DNA from: Crocinitomicaceae bacterium
Lineage (GTDB): Bacteria > Bacteroidota > Bacteroidia > Flavobacteriales_D > Crocinitomicaceae
Length of the DNA stretch: 12,520 nt
Reading direction: 5' to 3'
Assembly: GCA_023264075.1 (NCBI GenBank)
Contig: JALQTG010000011.1
Location: forward strand, 1 to 12,520
A program made the translations under genes and the position numbers. The notes beneath the pieces were generated by a model. That model ran no database searches and was not told the origin of the DNA. It saw only the letters and a program-made list of their open reading frames with translations. The stretch's first letter is position 1; every line of letters begins with the position of its first letter. Positions 1 through 7,235 of the stretch are shown here, one piece after another.

Positions 1-136
1 CATCATAAAAACCATCCGCTAAAGGTTTAGCTGTATTATTCAATTCAATACCAATTTTAGGTGTTTCACGATTCGTAAAAATCTCTGGAGCATTTGGTAC
101 TTCAACTGATGCATCTTTTAAATATAATTTTTCAAT
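1..136 (-). CDS. secB: Partial SecB-like export chaperone (N-terminal region, no start codon, runs off window)
   Basis: Read on the minus strand from 136 to 2, the frame is open and encodes IEKLYLKDASVEVPNAPEIF followed by a stretch ending KPLADGFYD. This resembles the first beta strands of SecB: E. coli SecB has a matching IYTKDISFEAPNAP block, and beta/gammaproteobacterial versions have IEKLYxKD..EVPNAP. SecB is a tetrameric cytosolic chaperone that hands unfolded preproteins to SecA. It is common in Proteobacteria and not typical of Bacteroidota. No ATG precedes it in frame: upstream, this frame is the out-of-frame reading of purL, so the first ten or so residues and the start are missing. 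The overlap with purL (118-136) is not a natural gene overlap. The best reading is sequence from another organism joined to purL. The SecB match is from memory of the family, without a search. Confidence 0.7.
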   Translation of the reverse strand, partial: MEKLYLKDASVEVPNAPEIFTNRETPKIGIELNNTAKPLADGFYD

Positions 137-3100
137 GCGGAGTTTGCCTTTTCGTTGTATAGAAAAGCACCAGCCCAACCTTTGGCAGAACCTAGTACGT
201 CTGAATTAGAGAATCCTCCAACTGCACCAATAAACTGGATATCTTCTAAGGTTTCTCTCCCGGAAATCAAATCGGTCATGTGTACATCTTTCACATCAAA
301 ACCAGCGAGATACATCGCATTCGCCATCTCCCGTTCTGAGTTACTCCCCTTTTCACGAATAATCGCTGCTTTAGGGCGTGGTTTGCTCGCATCAATTTGC
401 GGCAGTTTACCATCAAAATGAACTGGAAAAGAATATGTTAACGGCTGTAACTTATAATTAGAATAACGCTCTTCAGCCATACCATTTCTGGATTGCTTTC
501 GATCCAACAAGTACGACGTTTTATACCAAGTGTCGCGTGTTTCTAGTATATCAAATGTAAACGAATCTTCGTTATTTTTGAGGTCAACCGTATTTCCTTC
601 ACGCACCGAACCTATGTTGAAAATTTCAATATTATTTTCATTGAACACCTGCTCTATGCTTTCATCCGCTTGAAATACAACGGCAATATTCTCATTAAAC
701 AATGTCTTCACAGAATCTCCCTCACCTAAAACGGTTAAATCGTACTGAGCACCTAAATTCACCTCGGCAAAGGACATTTCGAGTAACGTTGTAATCAAAC
801 CTCCACTTCCCACATCATGTCCTGCTGAAATTCTTCCTTCTTTGATCAAATCTTGAAGCAAGTTAAATGCAGTTTTGAAGAATGCAGCGTTTTTGATGGT
901 AGAAACCTCAGTCCCCACTTTATTTAATATTTGTGCGAATGACGATCCGCCCAATTTAAAGTCATCTTGCGAGAGGTTCAAATAATAGATTGAACCACCA
1001 TTTCTTTTCAAAACAGGTTCAACCACCTGCGTAATGTTCGAGCAATTCCCCGCAGCGGAAATAATCACTGTTCCTGGAGCAATCACTTCATCATTAGGAT
1101 ATTTTTGTTTCATCGACAAGGAATCTTTCCCCGTTGGAATATTGATTCCTAATTCGATCGCGAAATCAGAACAACCCTGGACCGCATCATACAATCGTGC
1201 GTCTTCTCCTTCATTCTTGCATGGCCACATCCAGTTCGCAGAAAGAGAAACCGATACTAACCCATCTTTTAATGGCGCCCAAACTAAATTAGAAAGTGCT
1301 TCACCAATGGAATTACGAGACCCAGAAACAGGATTCAGCAAAGCAGAAACAGGAGAATGGCCGATAGAAGTAGCAATCCCCTCTTTTCCTTTAAAGTCCA
1401 AGGCCATTACACCAACATTATTCAACGGCAGCTGCAGCGGCCCCGCACATTGTTGTTTCGCAACACGTCCTCCCACGCAGCGATCCACTTTATTCGTTAA
1501 CCAATCTTTACAGGCTACCGCTTCAAGTTGCAGAACTTGATTCAAATAATCTGAAACCTTGTCTGCAGAATACTCCAGTTCAGCATAGCTTCGTTGTACA
1601 TTCTTATCCGTCATGATCGTCTTAGGTGAACTACCGAAGAAATCCTCCAAAGCATAATCCATCGGCTTTGCACCGGTAGTTTTCGATTCAAATGTGAAAC
1701 GATGATCATTGGTCACAACCCCTACATCATATATCGGAGAGCGTTCTCGGTCTGCGATGCGCTGCAAACGATCCATATTTTCTTTTCCAATCACCAAGCC
1801 CATTCGTTCTTGGGATTCATTTCCAATAATCTCTTTTGCTGACAGCGTTGGGTCTCCAACGGGCAATTTATCCAAATCAATTAAACCACCAGTATCTTCC
1901 ACTAATTCAGAAAGACAGTTCAAATGTCCCCCAGCACCATGATCATGAATAGAAACAATTGCGTTGTCATCACTTTCAACCATCCCGCGCACTGCGTTTG
2001 CCGCTCGTTTTTGCATTTCCGGATTTGAACGTTGGATAGCATTCAACTCAATTCCAGAACCGAAGGCACCAGTATCAGCAGATGAAACTGCTGCTCCACC
2101 CATTCCAATTCGGTAATTTTCACCTCCGAGAATGACAATTCGATCACCTTCTGATGGTTTCTTTTTGATAGCCTGGCTCAATTTTCCATAGCCAATTCCA
2201 CCCGCTTGCATGATTACCTTGTCAAAACCCAACTTACGATTTCCTTCCTCATGCTCAAATGTAAGTACAGAACCCGTAATCAACGGTTGACCGAATTTAT
2301 TTCCAAAATCAGAGGCTCCATTAGAGGCCTTGATGAGAATATCCATAGGAGTTTGATACAACCAAGGTCGTTCGGCCATTCCATTTTCCCAAGTTCGATT
2401 AGCTTCCAAACGCGAGTATGCAGTCATGTACACAGCAGTTCCTGCCAAGGGCAACGAACCTTGCCCACCTGCTAAACGATCCCGAATTTCACCACCGGAG
2501 CCCGTTGCGGCACCATTAAACGGCTCAACCGTTGTTGGGAAATTATGAGTTTCTGCTTTCAGTGACAAAACAGATTCGAATTCTTTCTCTTCGTAAAAAT
2601 CGGGTTTATCAGCACTTTTCGGAGCAAACTGGGTTACTTTCGGACCTTTTACGAATGCCACGTTATCTTTATAAGCTGAAACGATATCATTGGGATGTTT
2701 TTCCGAGGTCTTTTTTATTAATTTAAACAATGAAGTTGGTTTTTCTTCTCCATCGACAACAAATGTTCCATTAAATATTTTGTGACGACAATGCTCCGAG
2801 TTGGCTTGTGAAAATGCGAAAATCTCCGAATCCGTTAATTTCCTACCAAGCTTTACAGACAAATCACTTAAATATTCCACCTCTTCCATACTTAAAGCAA
2901 GTCCTTCCGATTGATTATATCCATCGATATCCGTAATTTCTAAGATAGGTTCAGGCTGGACATTAACTGCAAAGATAGTTTGATTCAACTCTAAATACTT
3001 TTGCGACAACATAGGGTCAAAATCTGAAAAATCAGATGCTACTATTTGAAACGCTTCAATACGTTCAATCCCAGTCAAACCCATATTCTGAGTAATCTCC

Positions 3101-3291
3101 ACAGCATTTGTACTCCATGGAGTAATCATTGCTGCACGCGGACCAACAAAGGTCTCCTCCAACGTCAATTGGTCTATTTTGTGTGCGTCACCGAATAACC
3201 AATTAAGCTTTTGGATATCCCCTGTTTCCAACTCATTTTTTGCTTGAACTGCAAAAACAGTATTGGATTGATTGCCGAAGAAATGTAACAT
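118..3291 (-). CDS. purL: Phosphoribosylformylglycinamidine synthase, truncated in the glutaminase domain
   Basis: PurL makes FGAM from FGAR, glutamine and ATP in purine synthesis, in the cytosol. The large single-chain form is recognisable. It has an N-terminal FGAR-AT-like region with ITPWSTNAVEI near residue 57, SEHCRH at about 165-170, ETHNFPT at about 247-253 and a glycine-rich GSGGEIRDRLAGGQGS just after. The second synthase half has GKDSLSMK and AGHDVGSGGL. The class I glutamine amidotransferase domain begins near residue 970 (KAAIIREKGSNSEREMA, then GAVGGFSNSDVLGSAKGWAGAF). The frame stops with TAA at 118-120 after 1057 residues. The family is usually about 1200-1300 residues, so the catalytic GICNGCQ cysteine and the later His/Glu are missing. 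As written it could not hydrolyse glutamine. The shifted frame beyond reads SecB, not the rest of PurL, so this is not a simple frameshift. The start follows a promoter-like sequence; no Shine-Dalgarno is seen. Confidence 0.96.
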   Translation of the reverse strand: MLHFFGNQSNTVFAVQAKNELETGDIQKLNWLFGDAHKIDQLTLEETFVGPRAAMITPWSTNAVEITQNMGLTGIERIEAFQIVASDFSDFDPMLSQKYLELNQTIFAVNVQPEPILEITDIDGYNQSEGLALSMEEVEYLSDLSVKLGRKLTDSEIFAFSQANSEHCRHKIFNGTFVVDGEEKPTSLFKLIKKTSEKHPNDIVSAYKDNVAFVKGPKVTQFAPKSADKPDFYEEKEFESVLSLKAETHNFPTTVEPFNGAATGSGGEIRDRLAGGQGSLPLAGTAVYMTAYSRLEANRTWENGMAERPWLYQTPMDILIKASNGASDFGNKFGQPLITGSVLTFEHEEGNRKLGFDKVIMQAGGIGYGKLSQAIKKKPSEGDRIVILGGENYRIGMGGAAVSSADTGAFGSGIELNAIQRSNPEMQKRAANAVRGMVESDDNAIVSIHDHGAGGHLNCLSELVEDTGGLIDLDKLPVGDPTLSAKEIIGNESQERMGLVIGKENMDRLQRIADRERSPIYDVGVVTNDHRFTFESKTTGAKPMDYALEDFFGSSPKTIMTDKNVQRSYAELEYSADKVSDYLNQVLQLEAVACKDWLTNKVDRCVGGRVAKQQCAGPLQLPLNNVGVMALDFKGKEGIATSIGHSPVSALLNPVSGSRNSIGEALSNLVWAPLKDGLVSVSLSANWMWPCKNEGEDARLYDAVQGCSDFAIELGINIPTGKDSLSMKQKYPNDEVIAPGTVIISAAGNCSNITQVVEPVLKRNGGSIYYLNLSQDDFKLGGSSFAQILNKVGTEVSTIKNAAFFKTAFNLLQDLIKEGRISAGHDVGSGGLITTLLEMSFAEVNLGAQYDLTVLGEGDSVKTLFNENIAVVFQADESIEQVFNENNIEIFNIGSVREGNTVDLKNNEDSFTFDILETRDTWYKTSYLLDRKQSRNGMAEERYSNYKLQPLTYSFPVHFDGKLPQIDASKPRPKAAIIREKGSNSEREMANAMYLAGFDVKDVHMTDLISGRETLEDIQFIGAVGGFSNSDVLGSAKGWAGAFLYNEKANSALKNYI

Positions 3292-3326
3292 TGTTTGGTA
3301 TTTAATTCCTCATTTTTTTCAAGTCG

Positions 3327-3357
3327 CAAATTTAGTCCAAATCCATGAATTGAGCAA
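3327..3357 (-). promoter_or_regulatory. Predicted purL promoter (Bacteroidota type)
   Basis: On the minus strand a TTG (3357-3355) lies 20 bases before TAAATTTG (3334-3327). This fits the Bacteroidota consensus TTG/TAnnTTTG. Transcription would start near 3322, leaving a leader of about 30 bases before the ATG at 3291. No purine riboswitch-like structure fits in that leader. Motif match only. Confidence 0.55.
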
Positions 3358-3430
3358 TTCAAAATGTAGGTATTGTTGATAACATTAAAGAAACTGTGAT
3401 ATCTTTTTTGACAATAATGAAGCAAACGAA

Positions 3431-3455
3431 AAAAGGACCCTTTCAAGGTCCTTTT
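3431..3455 (-). terminator. Intrinsic terminator of the tRNA-Ser gene
   Basis: Inverted repeat AAAAGGACC / GGTCCTTTT (arms 3431-3439 and 3447-3455, 7-base loop). On the minus strand it begins 3 bases after the tRNA CCA end and runs into a T tract (TTTTTT), the expected form of a rho-independent terminator. It separates the tRNA transcript from purL downstream. The A-rich opposite arm could also make it work in the plus direction. Confidence 0.8.
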
Positions 3456-3458
3456 CTG

Positions 3459-3546
3459 TGGCGGAGAAAGAGGGATTCGAACCCCCGATACCTCTCGGTA
3501 TGCCGGTTTTCAAGACCGGTGCATTCAACCGCTCTGCCATTTCTCC
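3459..3546 (-). tRNA. tRNA-Ser, anticodon UGA
   Basis: An 88-base type II tRNA on the minus strand with CCA encoded at 3461-3459. The acceptor stem is GGAGAAA / TTTCTCC with discriminator G. The anticodon stem CCGGT/ACCGG carries loop CTTGAAA, which puts anticodon TGA at 3512-3510 and decodes UCA (and other UCN by wobble). The long variable arm (ATACC-GAGA-GGTAT) is the serine-type feature. The T arm is GGGGG-TTCGAAT-CCCTC. No mispairs disturb the stems apart from one G-T pair in the T stem. It is a complete gene with its own promoter and terminator. Confidence 0.97.
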
Positions 3547-3550
3547 GCGA

Positions 3551-3580
3551 CAAAAGTAGCAATAGTTAATTTTCTACCAA
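3551..3580 (-). promoter_or_regulatory. Predicted promoter of tRNA-Ser
   Basis: On the minus strand TTG (3580-3578) is followed after exactly 19 bases by TACTTTTG (3558-3551), an exact TAnnTTTG match. The expected start point is about 3-5 bases later, at or next to the mature tRNA 5' end at 3546. This is a good internal reference for the promoter style of the genome. Confidence 0.7.
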
Positions 3581-3648
3581 GCAATTTTCAAAAGTATTTT
3601 CATCTTTTTTTTGATACCACCCAAAATGCTTACTTAAAATCAGTAACT

Positions 3649-3688
3649 TAACCTAAAAATCAACGCGTAGAATTGTTAATTTAGGTTA
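3649..3688. repeat. Spaced inverted repeat in the tRNA/GWxTD gene gap
   Basis: TAACCTAAA (3649-3657) and its exact complement TTTAGGTTA (3680-3688) are 22 bases apart, about 80-115 bases before the GWxTD gene. There is no T tract, so it is a poor terminator. It could be a two-site operator or chance in an A/T-rich spacer. Confidence 0.3.
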
Positions 3689-3710
3689 CTATTTAGCATT
3701 TCATCGGAAC

Positions 3711-3727
3711 AGAATCCCTAGGATTCT
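3711..3727. promoter_or_regulatory. Short palindrome at the -33 position, possible operator
   Basis: AGAATCC-CTA-GGATTCT is a perfect 7-bp inverted repeat with a 3-base centre. It sits 11 bases upstream of a -7-like element and so covers the place where a -33 element would be, where no TTG is present. This fits a regulator-dependent promoter for the downstream gene. No T tract follows, so it is not a terminator. Function is inferred from position only. Confidence 0.4.
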
Positions 3728-3738
3728 TGATAATATTG

Positions 3739-3746
3739 TAACTTTG
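3739..3746 (+). promoter_or_regulatory. Possible -7 element for the GWxTD/glycosyltransferase pair
   Basis: TAACTTTG matches TAnnTTTG exactly, 19 bases before the ATG at 3766. No TTG occurs at the normal -33 distance. The palindrome at 3711-3727 is there instead. Confidence 0.4.
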
Positions 3747-3765
3747 TTACTTGTAAATCCACATC

Positions 3766-5223
3766 ATGAAAAATCTCCTTTTGCTTTTCATCATCTTTGG
3801 TTTCGGACTTTCGGCGACTGGACAAAAACAACTTCGTGCATATCTGAATGAGCACCAATTCTACGCGCCTGGTGAAGGTAATTATTTAGAAGTACAGCTC
3901 AACTTTGTAGGGCATACACTCACCTACAAAGATGTTGCGGGGAAAATAAAAGGGGAATTGGAAATAACACACCTATTCTTGCAAGGAGAGAAAGTTGTTT
4001 TCTTTGATAAATATGTGCTTTCCACTCCTGAAGTTATTGATAGTTTAGTAGAAGACTTTTACGACATTCACCGATATGCTCTTGAGCCTGGGGAATACAC
4101 TTATGAGCTAATTATCCAGGATAACTTCTCCGATAATGCGCCGATTTCTGTTGAAAAGCCAATTTCAATTACTGACTTGTCCAACCAAATTTCATTTTCG
4201 TCGATTACCGGGGCGGAATCCATTGATTATGCGGATGAAGCCAACCCTACCCTTTTCACAAAAATGGGATACGATATTGTTCCGTTGATTTCTAATTACT
4301 TCCCAACGGAGCTAAACTTCCTTCCTTATTACGTAGAGGTTTATGGAACGGATATTTATTCTGACGACAGTATTTTCTTGGTTGAACAGAAAATTACTTC
4401 CAACGAAATGACCTTAGATATGGAAGTGTATACGCGTTATTACCGATATCATCCAGGTGCAATAAAAGGTATAGCAAAGGTGGTTGACATTTCATTACTT
4501 CCGACGGGGAATTACACGCTTGAATTGAGCGTCCTCAATAGAAATAAGGAAGTTTTAGCCCGACAACACTATAATTTTGACAGGAACAATTCCGACGAAG
4601 TGAATCAAGTAGCATTGGACAATATCGTATTGGACCCAGCCTTTATGGAAAGCATCCCCGACGACAGTACCGGGTATTATGTAGCTTCATTAATTCCAAT
4701 TTCTGGCCCTTCGGAGGTTCGCAATATTTTGGATATTTTAAAAGAGCGTGATAATGAAAAAAACAAAAAATACATCCAAGCCTTTTGGCGTCAGAGCGCC
4801 AAAAACAATGCCTATGTCGAATGGATGAAATACAGAGCGCAAGTGCATCAAGTAGAACGTTTGTTTGGTACCAACTATCAAGTTGGTTTTGAAACGGATC
4901 GCGGACGTGTTTATTTGCAGTACGGACAACCAAGCCAGGTTACTGAACAACCCCAATCCAATTCGGAATATCCATACGAAATTTGGCAATACGACAAAAT
5001 TGGTCGATTCTCCAACAAGCGATTTATATTTTACAATACCACAAACATTAACAACGACTTTAAGTTGTTGCACTCCGACCTCGTAGGAGAACTTCAGAAT
5101 TTCCGTTGGCAGTACGCGCTGAATAAGCGAAACACTTCAGATGGAGATATCGATAGTCAAACGGGAGGAGGGTTCCAAGAGCATTACGGACGTAACAGTT
5201 CTCTCTATTACAACAGTTACTAA
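3766..5223 (+). CDS. Secreted GWxTD domain-containing protein
   Basis: A 485-residue exported protein. Residues 1-20 form a signal peptide (lysine, a run of L/I/F, then SATGQ, a typical Bacteroidota cleavage context before Q/K). There is no lipobox cysteine near the cut site and no later membrane segment. The middle (about 25-290) is rich in beta strands and aromatic residues. The C-terminal part carries the family's hallmark block: an alpha-helical stretch (about 320-365, with many charged residues), then GFETDRGRVYLQYGQP at 374-389, the degenerate form of GWxTD with Phe for Trp, then a conserved YEIWQYDKIG. The tail after about 455 is Gly/Ser/Tyr-rich. GWxTD proteins occur widely in Bacteroidota and related phyla; their biochemical role is unknown to me. 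The gene is followed after 9 bases by a GT2 glycosyltransferase, so the pair is probably co-transcribed, which weakly suggests a surface or envelope role. Confidence 0.85.
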   Translation: MKNLLLLFIIFGFGLSATGQKQLRAYLNEHQFYAPGEGNYLEVQLNFVGHTLTYKDVAGKIKGELEITHLFLQGEKVVFFDKYVLSTPEVIDSLVEDFYDIHRYALEPGEYTYELIIQDNFSDNAPISVEKPISITDLSNQISFSSITGAESIDYADEANPTLFTKMGYDIVPLISNYFPTELNFLPYYVEVYGTDIYSDDSIFLVEQKITSNEMTLDMEVYTRYYRYHPGAIKGIAKVVDISLLPTGNYTLELSVLNRNKEVLARQHYNFDRNNSDEVNQVALDNIVLDPAFMESIPDDSTGYYVASLIPISGPSEVRNILDILKERDNEKNKKYIQAFWRQSAKNNAYVEWMKYRAQVHQVERLFGTNYQVGFETDRGRVYLQYGQPSQVTEQPQSNSEYPYEIWQYDKIGRFSNKRFIFYNTTNINNDFKLLHSDLVGELQNFRWQYALNKRNTSDGDIDSQTGGGFQEHYGRNSSLYYNSY

Positions 5224-5232
5224 GCCCACTTC

Positions 5233-6261
5233 ATGTCTACCACAGCCATTGTCATTTTAAATTGGAATGGAGTTGATTTTTTAACTCAGTTTTTACCGAC
5301 CCTGATTACACACTCAGGTGGATATGAAATTATTGTAGCGGACAATGCATCCTCCGATAATTCCGTCCTTTTCCTTCAACAGAACTACCCCGATGTAAAA
5401 ATCATTAACAATGCTTCGAATGGTGGATTTGCAAAAGGTTATAACGACGCTCTTCAAACCATTCAGGGTCAGTATGACTATTATCTACTTTTAAATTCGG
5501 ACATTGAAGTTACTGAGAACTGGCTCTCTCCGTTGATCTCTGTATTGGATAGACATGCTGAAATAGCGGGAGTTCAACCGAAAATAAAGTCTTTTCATCA
5601 GCGCAACTTATTTGAGCATGCAGGTGCCGCAGGTGGGATGATGGACAAGAACAATTATCCTTTTTGTAGAGGCAGAATTTTCGACTACGTAGAGGAAGAC
5701 CATGGGCAATATGATTTTTCTCGTGAAGTATTTTGGACATCTGGAGCATGTATGTTGATTCGAGCGAGTGTTTTTCATGAACTGGGAGGATTTGATGAAT
5801 CTTTTTTCGCTCACATGGAAGAAATTGACCTTTGCTGGCGCGCAAAAAACCGCGGATACTCCTTCCGTTTCGAACCGGCTTCAACAGTTTACCACGTGGG
5901 AGGAGGAACCTTGCCGTATGAAAGTCCACGCAAAACTTTTCTTAATTTCCGCAACAGCTTATACATGATTCATAAAAATCATGAAGGCTGGTTACCAGGA
6001 AAAATATTCTATCGTTTGCTACTGGATGGAATAGCAGGTGCTAAGTTCGCCGTAGGATTTAAATTCAAGCATGTTGCCGCAATTATAAAAGCACATTTCG
6101 CTTATTACGGTCAACTGGGATCTTTATCCAAGAAGCGTGGCTACATAATCCAATTACGCAATTCCCCTACTAGCGGAGGTCGATTTAAAGGTTCAATTCT
6201 TTTCAACTATTTCGTGAAGGGCATAAAAACCTTTGAACAATTAGATAAGAAGCGATTTTAA
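5233..6261 (+). CDS. Family 2 glycosyltransferase (rhamnosyltransferase-like)
   Basis: A 342-residue GT-A fold enzyme expected to add a sugar from a nucleotide donor to a cell-envelope glycan or glycolipid on the cytosolic membrane face. Visible motifs: VILNWNG at 7-13 (first strand), VADNASSDNS at 35-44 (nucleotide binding), LLLNSDIEV at 85-93 (the metal-binding DxD equivalent, here NSD), and SGACMLIRASVFHELGGFDE then HMEEIDLCWRAKNRGY at about 170-209 (acceptor and base region typical of the WbbL/rhamnosyltransferase branch of GT2). The C-terminal segment (about 250-300) has hydrophobic and basic stretches that could lie on the membrane, with no clear transmembrane helix. It is the second gene after the GWxTD protein, spacing 9 bases. 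Donor and acceptor cannot be told from the sequence. No strong terminator follows, only a T run near 6282. Confidence 0.9.
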   Translation: MSTTAIVILNWNGVDFLTQFLPTLITHSGGYEIIVADNASSDNSVLFLQQNYPDVKIINNASNGGFAKGYNDALQTIQGQYDYYLLLNSDIEVTENWLSPLISVLDRHAEIAGVQPKIKSFHQRNLFEHAGAAGGMMDKNNYPFCRGRIFDYVEEDHGQYDFSREVFWTSGACMLIRASVFHELGGFDESFFAHMEEIDLCWRAKNRGYSFRFEPASTVYHVGGGTLPYESPRKTFLNFRNSLYMIHKNHEGWLPGKIFYRLLLDGIAGAKFAVGFKFKHVAAIIKAHFAYYGQLGSLSKKRGYIIQLRNSPTSGGRFKGSILFNYFVKGIKTFEQLDKKRF

Positions 6262-6331
6262 ACCTTCGTTGATTTCCTTCTTTTTTTGCCTGAATTGTTC
6301 AAAACTCGTAAATAACTTGCCCCATTTTTAC

Positions 6332-6362
6332 CTGCTACACGGTGAAATATGCAGTACTTTTG
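6332..6362 (+). promoter_or_regulatory. Predicted promoter of the transketolase/VWA operon
   Basis: TACTTTTG (6355-6362) is an exact TAnnTTTG match. 20 bases upstream is CTG (6332-6334), one base off the TTG element. Transcription would begin near 6367, giving a leader of about 25 bases before the ATG at 6393. The same -7 octamer serves the tRNA-Ser gene in this window. Confidence 0.55.
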
Positions 6363-6392
6363 CTGAAATACGTACCAAATTAAGTTGAAGTA

Positions 6393-7235
6393 ATGGAAAT
6401 CAAGGAATTAGAACGCATAGCGTCACAAACAAGAAGAGACATCGTACGAATGGTTGCAGCTGTAAATTCAGGACACCCGGGTGGATCACTTGGATGCACT
6501 GATTTTTTAACGGTTCTCTACAACCATGTAATGAAACACACTCCTTCTCCATTCTCCATGGATGGAATTGGTGAAGATGTCTTCTACTTATCCAATGGAC
6601 ACATATCACCAGTTTGGTACAGTACATTGGCGCGATGTGGATATTTTCCAGTCGCTGAACTCGGTACGTTCAGAAAATTAGGAGGTCGCTTACAAGGCCA
6701 TCCGAGCACGGACAAAGGACTTCCTGGAATTCGCGCGGCATCAGGTTCGTTGGGCCAAGGGTTATCTATGGCAATTGGAACTGCAGAAACTAAGAAATTG
6801 AATGGCGACAAGTCGTTGGTGTATACATTGCACGGAGATGGGGAGCTTCAGGAAGGTCAAATTTGGGAGGCAGCCATGTATGCAGCCGCAAAAAAGATAG
6901 ATAATGTCATTGCAACGATCGATTTTAATGGTCGTCAGATTGATGGAGACGTGGACGATGTACTCTCATTGGGTAACCTTAAACAAAAGTGGCAAGCTTT
7001 TGGATGGGAAGTGTTGGAAATGGATGGTCACAACATGCAGGAATTAATTGACACATTATCAAAAGCGAAGTCGATGACAGGTCAGGGAAAACCGATTTGT
7101 ATCATGATGACGACTGAAATGGGTCAAGGCGTTGACTTCATGGTTGGATCACATAAATGGCACGGTGTGGCTCCCAACGAAGAACAATTGGCAGATGCAT
7201 TGAGTCAACTAGAAGAAACCTTAGGAGATTATTAA
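6393..7235 (+). CDS. Transketolase, N-terminal (thiamine pyrophosphate-binding) subunit
   Basis: A 280-residue polypeptide corresponding to the PP domain of transketolase, the two-carbon transfer enzyme of the non-oxidative pentose phosphate pathway. Motifs: SGHPGGSLG at 26-34 (substrate/cofactor histidine loop), SNGH at 67-70, GSLGQGLS at 118-125, and the thiamine diphosphate signature GDGELQEGQ at 148-156 ending in DFN at about 177-179, which binds Mg2+ and diphosphate. Classical transketolase is a single chain of about 650-700 residues; here the pyrimidine-binding and C-terminal domains are on a separate gene (8588-9559), as in many Bacteroidota, archaea and some other bacteria. The two products must associate to make the active site. 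Normally the two genes are adjacent; here a VWA gene lies between them. The start follows the promoter and is in the normal family position; no clear Shine-Dalgarno. Confidence 0.95.
   Translation: MEIKELERIASQTRRDIVRMVAAVNSGHPGGSLGCTDFLTVLYNHVMKHTPSPFSMDGIGEDVFYLSNGHISPVWYSTLARCGYFPVAELGTFRKLGGRLQGHPSTDKGLPGIRAASGSLGQGLSMAIGTAETKKLNGDKSLVYTLHGDGELQEGQIWEAAMYAAAKKIDNVIATIDFNGRQIDGDVDDVLSLGNLKQKWQAFGWEVLEMDGHNMQELIDTLSKAKSMTGQGKPICIMMTTEMGQGVDFMVGSHKWHGVAPNEEQLADALSQLEETLGDY
7223..7227 (+). promoter_or_regulatory. Shine-Dalgarno AGGAG for the TTG-started VWA gene
   Basis: AGGAG lies inside the last codons of the transketolase N gene, 8 bases before TTG (7236-7238). It supports TTG as the true start. 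Other genes here show no comparable site, and in this phylum such sites are uncommon. Confidence 0.55.

Noticed and set aside
118..130. Programmed or sequencing frameshift as the cause of purL truncation.
   Set aside because: A frameshift would restore PurL in another frame. The shifted frame gives SecB and no frame gives the expected glutaminase GICNGCQ segment.
1034..1540. A 168-codon open frame on the plus strand inside purL.
   Set aside because: It lies fully antisense to conserved PurL motifs, has no recognisable domain and reads as the low-complexity mirror of the real gene.
3174..3446. A 90-codon minus-strand frame covering the purL start and its promoter.
   Set aside because: It overlaps the purL 5' end in another frame, includes the predicted promoter and part of the tRNA terminator, and its product resembles no protein I know.
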